A program made the translations under genes and the position numbers. This document shows positions 1-5,160 of a stretch of DNA of 5,160 bases, one piece after another; within the stretch, counting starts at the first letter, position 1; each line of letters starts with the position of its first letter. The notes beneath the pieces were generated by a model. It had not been told where the DNA came from. It did not search any database and saw only the letters and a program-made list of their open reading frames with translations. This DNA comes from CAUZIZ01 sp047514575 (GTDB lineage Bacteria > Acidobacteriota > UBA6911 > RPQK01 > JAJDTT01): the NCBI GenBank assembly GCA_047514575.1, contig JAKZYH010000647.1:1-5160 (forward strand), in the 5' to 3' direction.

Positions 1-41
1 GGGAGTCTGTCTGCTGAGGACCCAGCGTCTCGACGGTTCGT

Positions 42-851
42 TCATCTGTCCAGCTTCAGAGGCAGGGCCAGGACCTCCCTGAGTTTCAGAGGTTTGGGCC
101 GCTGTCCCGGAAGGCCTACCACGATCTTGGATTCGGTGTCGGCGTAGACATAGGTCTTCGAAAGCCGGTCCCAACAGGAGAAGATGGTGCCGTAGTTCTG
201 GTTGTGTTCTGTCTCCAGAATCGAATGGTGGAGCCGGTGTAGAGAGGGCGTGACAAAGAGGAGGCCGATCCACCCCTCCAACCTCGGCGGAATCCGGATG
301 TCGCTGTGAACCAGAAGGTTGAAAAAGGCGAATACTACTTCAAAGGCCACCAAACCCAGCACCGGCAAGCCAGTCAGGGTCACAACCAGGAGGCGCACCC
401 CTATTGAGATCAGGATTTCCCCCGGATGGAAACGAAAGGCGGTAGACGCGTCGAAGACGGCATCCGAGTGGTGAGCGGAGTGGAAACGCCACAGAAAAGA
501 AGACTTATGGTTGGCTCGATGCCAGACCCAGGCGACGCAGTCCAACAGGACGATCGTCATCGCGACCTCTGACCAATACGGGAAGCGCGCGATTTCGAAG
601 AAACCGATACCGTTTTCCCTCACCGTGACAGCCCAGGCGCAGACGCAGGCGCCGCAAAGCAGAGAGGTCAGAAATGCATTGATGGCTGCGACCGAGCAAT
701 TCACCTTCCAGTTGTTCAACAACTGTCGAAAGACCAGCCGGCTGGGGAGCAAAGATTGGAAGAGCACGATCAGCAGAAGCGAGATCAGGATTCCCCCTAC
801 CTTGTAGAGTTGGAAATCATCCCGGACAGCGTACTCAAGATTGTCCATCAT
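42..851 (-). CDS. Membrane fatty acid hydroxylase / sterol desaturase family protein
   Basis: A predicted integral-membrane di-iron enzyme of the fatty acid hydroxylase superfamily, whose members hydroxylate or desaturate lipids such as sterols, sphingoid bases or carotenoids using O2. Numbered from the ATG at 851 it has 269 residues. Visible motifs are HRANH (H111, H115), FHSAHH (H124, H127, H128), VHSD (H182) and HRLHH (H205, H208, H209), followed by NYGTIFSCWDRL, the usual C-terminal signature. Together they supply the eight or more histidines expected for the metal centre. Hydrophobic segments lie near residues 18-33, 55-76, 94-110 and 145-180. The frame stays open upstream to an ATG at 941, but that extension lies inside the preceding gene, is basic and unlike the family. 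The ATG at 851, or the adjacent one at 848, follows a strong GGAGAGGAGG and is preferred. It is the last gene of the three-gene minus-strand set, overlapping its neighbour by 17 nt. The substrate cannot be told from sequence. Confidence 0.9.
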   Translation of the reverse strand: MMDNLEYAVRDDFQLYKVGGILISLLLIVLFQSLLPSRLVFRQLLNNWKVNCSVAAINAFLTSLLCGACVCAWAVTVRENGIGFFEIARFPYWSEVAMTIVLLDCVAWVWHRANHKSSFLWRFHSAHHSDAVFDASTAFRFHPGEILISIGVRLLVVTLTGLPVLGLVAFEVVFAFFNLLVHSDIRIPPRLEGWIGLLFVTPSLHRLHHSILETEHNQNYGTIFSCWDRLSKTYVYADTESKIVVGLPGQRPKPLKLREVLALPLKLDR

Positions 852-2301
852 CCTCCTCTCCAGCCTCTTGAAGCCAGCGCGCGATCTCTTGGGATGCGGT
901 CTCGATAACACGTTCCAGCGAGCCCGGTTCGAGAAGTGCAATGGATTCCTGGTAGATCCCCTTCCCGTACAGCTCCCGAGGGGGGAGGTAACCGGGTAGC
1001 CAGCCTTCGATCAGGGTGGTGACCAGGATCGGGGTCTGGGGGAAACGACTACGCAGCTCTTGCTGCAGAAGACTGTAGGGCTCGCCCTCGACCGAAAGCC
1101 AGAAAGCATCTCCAAGTTGCCACAAGACCATCCGATAGGGGTACTCTCCGGCGGGAAGTTGAGAGAGGCGGGCTTGTCGTCGCCGAGCCCGCTCGGCGTG
1201 GGCGCGTAGCTCCTGTTCTTTGACCGGATCACCCCCGCTCTGAGCCTGTTTCTCCGCATCCTCTATTCCAGACAGTTCAGAATTCGCGCCATCGGCCCTG
1301 TCCAGATCCGCCCGGTAGGGTAGTCCGATCGTCCAGGACCGGCTTCGCCAGCCGCTCTTCTGAAGTCTCTCTGACTCCTCCAGAGACTCATGGCACCACT
1401 CACCCAGAGTGGCACCCGATTCCACCGGACCCCGATACCGCATTCGTGTACCAGGGGGTGGCAGCGACTCCAACACAGAGAGTGCCGCGTAACCTAGCTG
1501 GCGGCCGTTAGCGTCCGCTACCGCCGGTTCCCCCACGAATCCGATTCGAGGACCCAGGTCTCCCGAGGCTCCCTGCAGAAACACGCAAGGTACGCCCGTT
1601 GCCAGCTCGACTACTTCGCGCATCGCTCCAGGATAGTCGGGGCTGATCTCGCTGTTGTTCCAAGCCAGAGTCGTGGGATGACAGGCATAGTTCACCAGGG
1701 TAGCCATTGGGTCGCCTTTATCGTCGTTGACGCGAGCCAGCCAGACCGTCTGATCCGCTGCCTGGTGAGGATTGAAACCGCACACGAACTTGTGTCGTTC
1801 TTCATCCCAGAAATCCCGATGCGCGGCAAGGGCACAAGTTCCAGCGCCGTAGGCGATGGTTGCGGACTGAATGGAGTCCAGTGACTCGATCACGGAGTCT
1901 GTGACCCTTTCGATCAGCTCGTCTATATAGGGACTCATCATCTCCCCTCCCGGAAGCTGATGTCGGTCGAGGTCCAGCAGGCCTGCCGCATGCGTGTGGG
2001 AGAAGGTCACCACCAGATCTTGGGGCGGGATGGACGCCGTCTGAGAGACTCGTTTCTTCAAGCGGGTCATCTCAGGGCCCATCAAGAGACAGTGATCGAT
2101 CGCGACGAGGACGCGGCGCGAGGTCTCGTCCGAGATTGCCTGGAGTGTAACCGCGGTGGTCGTTAGCGGCCGGTGGATTCCGGTCGAGCGATCATGCGTC
2201 GCCGCACCCCACATCCGGTGGTACATTCCCACCGGCGGGGTGATGTCGCGCCTCGCGATGCCAAAGCCGCAGAGGGTCTGGGGAGTGTCGAAGTGGGTCA
2301 T
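835..2301 (-). CDS. Neutral/alkaline ceramidase N-terminal domain protein, cytosolic, lacking the nucleophile serine
   Basis: A 488-residue protein resembling the N-terminal catalytic domain of neutral/alkaline non-lysosomal ceramidases, zinc amidases that split ceramide into sphingosine and fatty acid. It opens with GFGIARRDITPPVG, then SHTHAAG (H102, H104), YACHPTT (H208), SPDYPG (220-225), QGASGDLGPR (243-252), VEGEP (E407) and EGWLPGYLPPREL (Y438). These match in order the two His, Glu and Tyr zinc ligands of the family. However, the position of the catalytic serine in GDVSPN-type motifs is glycine here (G250). A charged, probably helical stretch (about 305-385) separates the two halves. 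There is no signal peptide, and the C-terminal Ig-like domain of true ceramidases (usually 650-780 residues) is absent. The domain signature begins by residue 12, so the start at 2301 is sound, although no clear Shine-Dalgarno is visible. It lies 51 bp after the dioxygenase gene. The true substrate is probably not ceramide itself; an amide or ester hydrolase role is inferred. Confidence 0.85.
   Translation of the reverse strand: MTHFDTPQTLCGFGIARRDITPPVGMYHRMWGAATHDRSTGIHRPLTTTAVTLQAISDETSRRVLVAIDHCLLMGPEMTRLKKRVSQTASIPPQDLVVTFSHTHAAGLLDLDRHQLPGGEMMSPYIDELIERVTDSVIESLDSIQSATIAYGAGTCALAAHRDFWDEERHKFVCGFNPHQAADQTVWLARVNDDKGDPMATLVNYACHPTTLAWNNSEISPDYPGAMREVVELATGVPCVFLQGASGDLGPRIGFVGEPAVADANGRQLGYAALSVLESLPPPGTRMRYRGPVESGATLGEWCHESLEESERLQKSGWRSRSWTIGLPYRADLDRADGANSELSGIEDAEKQAQSGGDPVKEQELRAHAERARRRQARLSQLPAGEYPYRMVLWQLGDAFWLSVEGEPYSLLQQELRSRFPQTPILVTTLIEGWLPGYLPPRELYGKGIYQESIALLEPGSLERVIETASQEIARWLQEAGEEDDGQS
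852..861 (-). promoter_or_regulatory. Ribosome binding site inside the upstream gene, before tandem ATG codons
   Basis: On the minus strand GGAGAGGAGG directly abuts ATGATG. The first ATG (851) is 6 nt from the GGAG element and 0 nt from the AGGAGG element. The second (848) is 3 nt from AGGAGG. The site lies within the last codons of the ceramidase-domain gene (Glu-Glu-Asp-Asp before its stop at 835). This arrangement is typical of translational coupling and argues against the longer start at 941. Confidence 0.75.
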
Positions 2302-2352
2302 ATGATTGAGTCAACATCAACTTGGCAAGCCCATCTGTGTGTCCAGAATCGG

Positions 2353-3369
2353 CTAGACCCCTTTCAGGTCCAGCTCCGACAACAACTCGGCTGCCTTTAC
2401 TCGTTTGTCAGGATCGGGATCGCGCGCGACGATCCGCTCCAGGATCGACCGTGAGTTCGGGTCGCCCTGGGACGCGAGATCGAGTCCCAGCTGATCCCGT
2501 CGCTCGAAATAGCTGGAATCAAAGGACTCGATCTGTAGGTCCCATTGGCGCCAGTAGTATTTCAGGGGATCGGTAGCGGGCCACCCAGCGTAGATTGACT
2601 CCCAGGAGACCCTCCGATCGTGGGGCTTCAGGCTGTCAGCAGTGATGGGATCGATCACCCTCTGATAGCGGCCGTCGATGGAGAGACGGAGTCGGTTCCC
2701 CCGGTTGGCGAGTCCCTTGTGTACCGCCATGCTGTGGAAGATGATCACATCGCCCTGCTCGATAGGACTGTTTACCCACGCGTTCTCGAGCGGTTCCGTC
2801 ACCGCCAATCCTCCGGCCCCCAGCGCCGGACGAAAATCATAGACTCCTCCAAGATGAGACCCGGCAGCGATCTGGAGCCCCCCCATCTCGGCGGATAGAC
2901 TGCTCAGCGGAATCCAGGCCGTGTAGGTCTCTTGCGTCCCCTGGATGTTGATGAAGTCCTGGTGGGGAGGAGTCGTGTACTCTTCCCGCTGTGGAAAGAT
3001 CACGCGCCCGATCAGCCGCGGATGGGGGATGACGGTGTCGCCCAACATGCGTCCCAACAGCCGCAGCAGGTTGGGATGCTGCTGAAGGGCGTGGAAGGCG
3101 CGGAGCCGGTAGACCCCGAGCAAGGCATCCATGTAGGCATCTTGGGGTTCGACGCAGAAACTGTCGGGGTCGGCGATGCCTTCCCCTGGGGAGGAATTCC
3201 CTTTTACCCAGCCCGCTTCCTCGAGCTTGAGCAGCCATTCCGTCCGCAGACCCTCGAGGTCTTCTTTCGGGAGCAGATCTCTGATGAAGAGGTAACCATC
3301 GCGTTGAATCCGACGGTAGAGCCCGGCGCCGTCCGCCAGCAACGCGGTCGAGTCAAGAAAAGGTCTCAT
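2353..3369 (-). CDS. Phytanoyl-CoA dioxygenase (PhyH) family Fe(II)/2-oxoglutarate oxygenase
   Basis: A 338-residue soluble non-haem iron oxygenase. Family members hydroxylate a C-H bond of a small molecule or acyl compound while converting 2-oxoglutarate to succinate and CO2. GYLFIRDLLPKEDLEGLR (25-42) is the typical N-terminal strand-helix. The HxD motif is in PPHQDFINIQG (H136, D138), the cupin core continues through WIPLSSLSAEMGGLQIAAGSH (152-172), and the distal histidine is in FHSMAVHKGL (H217). R228, eleven residues later, fits the 2-oxoglutarate carboxylate-binding arginine. All catalytic residues are therefore present. WESIYAGW and LKYYW (256-273) are a tail seen in many bacterial relatives. 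The last 30 residues look like one HEAT-type helical pair. No in-frame ATG, GTG or TTG lies between the start and an upstream stop at 3411-3409, so the start is fixed. Only a poor SD (GGGA abutting ATG) precedes it. It is the first gene of the minus-strand set, divergent from the symporter. The substrate is unknown; genuine phytanoyl-CoA activity is unlikely to be assumable. Confidence 0.9.
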   Translation of the reverse strand: MRPFLDSTALLADGAGLYRRIQRDGYLFIRDLLPKEDLEGLRTEWLLKLEEAGWVKGNSSPGEGIADPDSFCVEPQDAYMDALLGVYRLRAFHALQQHPNLLRLLGRMLGDTVIPHPRLIGRVIFPQREEYTTPPHQDFINIQGTQETYTAWIPLSSLSAEMGGLQIAAGSHLGGVYDFRPALGAGGLAVTEPLENAWVNSPIEQGDVIIFHSMAVHKGLANRGNRLRLSIDGRYQRVIDPITADSLKPHDRRVSWESIYAGWPATDPLKYYWRQWDLQIESFDSSYFERRDQLGLDLASQGDPNSRSILERIVARDPDPDKRVKAAELLSELDLKGV

Positions 3370-3375
3370 TCCCAG

Positions 3376-3381
3376 ATTGTA
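3376..3381 (-). promoter_or_regulatory. Candidate -10 box for a leaderless dioxygenase transcript
   Basis: On the minus strand TACAAT (five of six to TATAAT) ends 6 nt before the ATG at 3369. It therefore occupies -12 to -7 if transcription starts at the A of the start codon. At a 17-bp spacing upstream lies TGGATG (3404-3399), a poor -35 (three of six), which overlaps the first arm of an inverted repeat. The lack of a good Shine-Dalgarno before this gene fits a leaderless mRNA. This is prediction only. Confidence 0.35.
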
Positions 3382-3400
3382 CCCGGGACACTTGCAGTCA

Positions 3401-3476
3401 TCCAGCGCTCATCCCGCACCCGCTGGACGTAGCTTTGGTCTCCAGGGCCAAGTATTCTTCCTCTGCGAGCGCTGGA
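3401..3476. repeat. 10-bp perfect inverted repeat, arms 3401-3410 and 3467-3476
   Basis: TCCAGCGCTC at 3401-3410 is repeated as its exact reverse complement GAGCGCTGGA at 3467-3476, 56 bp apart. A partial third copy, CGCTGGAC at 3421-3428, matches 3470-3477 exactly as a direct repeat and pairs over 7 bp with 3401-3407. The first arm overlaps the putative -35 of the minus-strand promoter. The arrangement suggests operator half-sites for a regulator acting on both divergent genes, but no regulator gene is in the window. Confidence 0.45.
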
Positions 3477-3502
3477 CTTGAGGGACGGCGGCCTGGAGAC
3501 CA
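3436..3502. repeat. 11-bp perfect inverted repeat, arms 3436-3446 and 3492-3502
   Basis: TGGTCTCCAGG at 3436-3446 recurs as CCTGGAGACCA at 3492-3502, 45 bp apart. Skipping one G (3447) adds two further pairs (3448-3449 with 3490-3491). Its arms alternate with those of the 10-bp repeat, so the two cannot form simple nested hairpins. It lies wholly upstream of the symporter ribosome binding site and could act as DNA operator halves or as a leader RNA fold. Confidence 0.45.
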
Positions 3503-3527
3503 CCGCTACGGCACTATCCTTGTGCCC

Positions 3528-3534
3528 GGAAGGA
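3528..3534 (+). promoter_or_regulatory. Ribosome binding site of the symporter
   Basis: GGAAGGA ends 6 nt before the ATG at 3541, an ideal Shine-Dalgarno spacing. It decides the start: an in-frame TTG at 3478 would add 21 non-hydrophobic residues across the 11-bp inverted repeat arm, with no comparable site before it. Confidence 0.75.
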
Positions 3535-3540
3535 CGAAGC

Positions 3541-5073
3541 ATGGAGAACAGTCCGTTTACAGCCGTTGACTACCTGGTTGTAGTGTCCTACCTGCTGCTG
3601 GTGGTAGGAGCAGGAAGCTGGATGGGAAAAGGCCAATCGACGGTCGCGGAGTACTTCCTGGCGGGACGAAAGATGAACTGGTTCGTGGTCTGTGTCTCGG
3701 TTGCAGCCACGGATCTCAGCGCCATCTCTTTCACGGGGGTTCCCGCCTGGCTCTATGCCAAGGATCTGAAGTATTCCATGGGTGTTTTTCTGCTGCCCTT
3801 CATCCTCTTGTTCGTCCTGTTCTACTTCGTGCGGGTCTTCCACCGGCTCAAAGTCTTCACCACCTATGAGTACCTGGAACACCGTTTCCATCCGGTGGCT
3901 CGCACCATAACCTCCCTGCTGTTTTTAGGCCAGCGGGGGGCCTGGCTGGCCACAGCCATCTACGCACCCTCGCTGGCTCTAGCCACCGTTAGTGGATTTC
4001 CGGTTCTGGGTTGTATCGTAACGGTGGGATGCCTGGCCACACTCTACACCGTGCTGGGTGGAATGAAGGCCGTTGTGTGGACCGACTTTGTCCAGTTCAT
4101 CGTTCTGGTCGGCGGCCTGTTTCTGATGATCGGGCTCCTGATGTCCTTCTTTTCCTGGGACGCCGGGGCTGTTTGGAGCCGCGCCGGAGAGTTGACGGCA
4201 CCGGCCACCGGAGGTCCCCATACCCGCCTCGTCGACTGGTCCCTGGACCTGAGCACGGAGGCCACGGTGTGGTCCCTTCTCTTCTTCATGTCCGTCTACC
4301 TGGTGGGGACGCAGGGAACCGATCAGGTCAACGTCCAGCGCTACCTCACCGTCGGCAGCTTTCGATCCATGGCCAAGTCGGTCATGGCTTCGGGCTTCGT
4401 CATCATGAGCATGATCCTGCTGCTGGCATGGTTGGGACTGCTGCTGGTGGTCTACTACGACCAGCATCCTCAGCTAGCCGCTGAGGTCACCCGACCTGAC
4501 ATGATCGTTCCCCATTTCGTCGCTAATGTTTTGCCCATGGGTATTCGCGGTCTCATCCTGGCGGCGCTCCTGGCCGCCACCATGTCGAGTGTCGATTCGG
4601 CACTGAATTCCTTCGCCGCAGTCGGCGTCATGGACCTCTACCGAAGACACGTAACGAAAAGGGCAGGGGAGGAGGCACAGCTGCTGCGTATGGGGCGTTT
4701 GATCACTCTGATAACGGGCGCCCTGGCCACTCTGGCGGCGGTCGGTGTGAGCAGTATGCAGACGACGGTGATTCAGACAGTACACAGTCTGGCCTCCACC
4801 TTCGTGGGGCCGATCACCGGAATGTTCTTCCTGGGAGTTCTGACCAGCAGAGTCGGTCTACAGAGTATGTTAGTGGGTGCTTCTCTGGGTCTGATAACTT
4901 CCGTTACCGTCGCCTGGACACCCATCGGGCAGGACATCAACTGGATGTGGACAGCGCCTTCCAGTTCGATCGTTACCTTTGTGACGGGCTGTACTCTCAG
5001 TCTGGTTCTCGACCGGAAACCGACGGGTCCCAAGCTGAATAGTTTCCCTGGAGAAAGGAATATCCAATCTTGA
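3541..5073 (+). CDS. Sodium:solute symporter (SSS family)
   Basis: A 510-residue inner-membrane transporter of the SSS family (LeuT fold), which couples Na+ entry to uptake of sugars, carboxylates, amino acids or vitamins. About 13 hydrophobic segments are visible, roughly at 8-27, 46-66, 78-100, 122-144, 154-174, 180-204, 241-263, 281-306, 330-360, 386-404, 412-435, 439-460 and 473-490, matching the usual length. Diagnostic motifs are AATDLSAISFTGVPAW (55-70, unwound first core helix), GGMKAVVWTDFVQ (173-185), GTDQVNVQRYL (259-269) and TMSSVDSALNS (348-358). S349 and S350 occupy the place of the paired Na2-site serines, and A56 and L59 the matching first-helix positions (alignment by eye). 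The ATG at 3541 is chosen for its SD. It is transcribed away from the three-gene set across a shared control region, which suggests it delivers their substrate or a co-substrate. The substrate cannot be assigned from motifs; the QRYL and GGMKAVVWTD elements are shared by many subgroups. Confidence 0.92.
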   Translation: MENSPFTAVDYLVVVSYLLLVVGAGSWMGKGQSTVAEYFLAGRKMNWFVVCVSVAATDLSAISFTGVPAWLYAKDLKYSMGVFLLPFILLFVLFYFVRVFHRLKVFTTYEYLEHRFHPVARTITSLLFLGQRGAWLATAIYAPSLALATVSGFPVLGCIVTVGCLATLYTVLGGMKAVVWTDFVQFIVLVGGLFLMIGLLMSFFSWDAGAVWSRAGELTAPATGGPHTRLVDWSLDLSTEATVWSLLFFMSVYLVGTQGTDQVNVQRYLTVGSFRSMAKSVMASGFVIMSMILLLAWLGLLLVVYYDQHPQLAAEVTRPDMIVPHFVANVLPMGIRGLILAALLAATMSSVDSALNSFAAVGVMDLYRRHVTKRAGEEAQLLRMGRLITLITGALATLAAVGVSSMQTTVIQTVHSLASTFVGPITGMFFLGVLTSRVGLQSMLVGASLGLITSVTVAWTPIGQDINWMWTAPSSSIVTFVTGCTLSLVLDRKPTGPKLNSFPGERNIQS

Positions 5074-5103
5074 GTCGGCAAACGACGACGTAATCTATCT
5101 CGC

Positions 5104-5147
5104 TCACCCATTCGGAAGGGTGGCTCTATTTAGTCTTCTTTTCTCGT
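5104..5147 (+). terminator. Probable intrinsic terminator of the symporter gene
   Basis: Starting 31 nt after the stop codon, CACCC (5105-5109) pairs with GGGTG (5118-5122). Two further T-A pairs form across a bulged A, leaving a CGG loop, and a T-G pair closes the base. A pyrimidine-rich, T-rich stretch follows (TATTTAGTCTTCTTTTCTCG begins at 5127). The T tract is interrupted and set slightly off the stem, so termination strength is uncertain. Confidence 0.45.
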
Positions 5148-5160
5148 TTCAGTTTTCGTT

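Larger units (their letters stand above)
3370..3540. promoter_or_regulatory. Divergent intergenic control region
   Basis: This 171-bp gap must contain the promoters of the minus-strand gene set and of the symporter. The TCCAG/CTGGA core occurs at 3401-3405 (+), 3423-3427 (-), 3441-3445 (+), 3472-3476 (-) and 3493-3497 (-). For the symporter the best -10-like string is TATTCT (3453-3458), with no convincing -35 at 17 bp (TAGCTT, 3430-3435), so a factor-assisted or alternative-sigma promoter is possible. No convincing riboswitch was recognised. Confidence 0.5.

Noticed and set aside
1..41. Terminator after the membrane hydroxylase gene
   Set aside because: Only 41 bases follow the stop and they contain no stable stem followed by a T tract; a terminator may lie beyond the window edge.
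852..941. N-terminal extension of the membrane hydroxylase to an ATG at 941
   Set aside because: It lies within the coding sequence of the preceding gene, is Arg/Lys-rich and unlike the family, and bypasses the strong ribosome binding site at 852-861.
2300..2328. Internal promoter before the ceramidase-domain gene (TTGCCA at 2328-2323 on the minus strand)
   Set aside because: At 17-bp spacing the -10 would be TCATAT, overlapping the start codon and starting transcription inside the gene.
2932..3432. 166-codon open frame on the plus strand opposite the dioxygenase gene
   Set aside because: The opposite strand has complete catalytic motifs of a known family; this frame shows no recognisable domain and is a shadow of GC-rich codons.
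3478..3540. N-terminal extension of the symporter from a TTG at 3478
   Set aside because: It adds 21 residues unlike the family, has no ribosome binding site, and covers one arm of the inverted repeat. The ATG at 3541 has an ideal site.
3590..4455. Repeated CTGCTGCTGGTGGT-like strings
   Set aside because: They encode Leu/Val runs of transmembrane helices and are explained by codon use, not by a dispersed repeat.
3979..4484. Two open frames of about 160 codons, one on each strand, within the symporter gene
   Set aside because: Both are low-complexity His/Gln/Arg-rich or Gly/Arg-rich translations overlapping essential transmembrane motifs of the symporter.

Overview
The window looks like bacterial chromosomal DNA with fairly high GC content and dense coding. 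It holds four complete genes and no RNA genes, mobile elements or CRISPR. The gene types point to an environmental, probably uncultured, heterotrophic lineage: a PhyH-type dioxygenase, a ceramidase-domain protein, a fatty-acid-hydroxylase-type membrane enzyme and an SSS transporter. Families of this kind are often numerous in Planctomycetota, Acidobacteriota, Latescibacterota and Poribacteria. That placement is a weak inference from gene content; no marker gene is present.

Layout: three genes read leftward on the minus strand in the order phytanoyl-CoA-dioxygenase-like (3369 to 2353), neutral-ceramidase-domain protein (2301 to 835) and membrane fatty acid hydroxylase/sterol desaturase family (851 to 42). 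The first gap is 51 bp. The second junction is a 17-nt overlap, with the ribosome binding site inside the upstream gene. They look like one operon. A sodium:solute symporter (3541 to 5073) diverges from them on the plus strand and is followed by a probable terminator hairpin.

The roughly 170-bp divergent intergenic region (3370-3540) is the most structured non-coding DNA here. It carries a 10-bp and an 11-bp perfect inverted repeat whose arms interleave. Both are built on a TCCAG/CTGGA core that occurs five times within about 100 bp. A TACAAT box sits exactly where a leaderless transcript of the dioxygenase gene would need its -10 element.

Functional picture (inference): the symporter imports a small solute. 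The cytosolic ceramidase-fold hydrolase lacks both a signal peptide and the usual nucleophilic serine. It and two iron oxygenases (one soluble and 2-oxoglutarate-dependent, one membrane di-iron) then process this solute or a related lipid or amide. The pairing of an amidase-fold enzyme with two hydroxylating enzymes suggests sphingolipid-like or other N-acyl/lipid chemistry, but no substrate can be read from the sequence. The grouping may be an undescribed catabolic or lipid-modification cassette.
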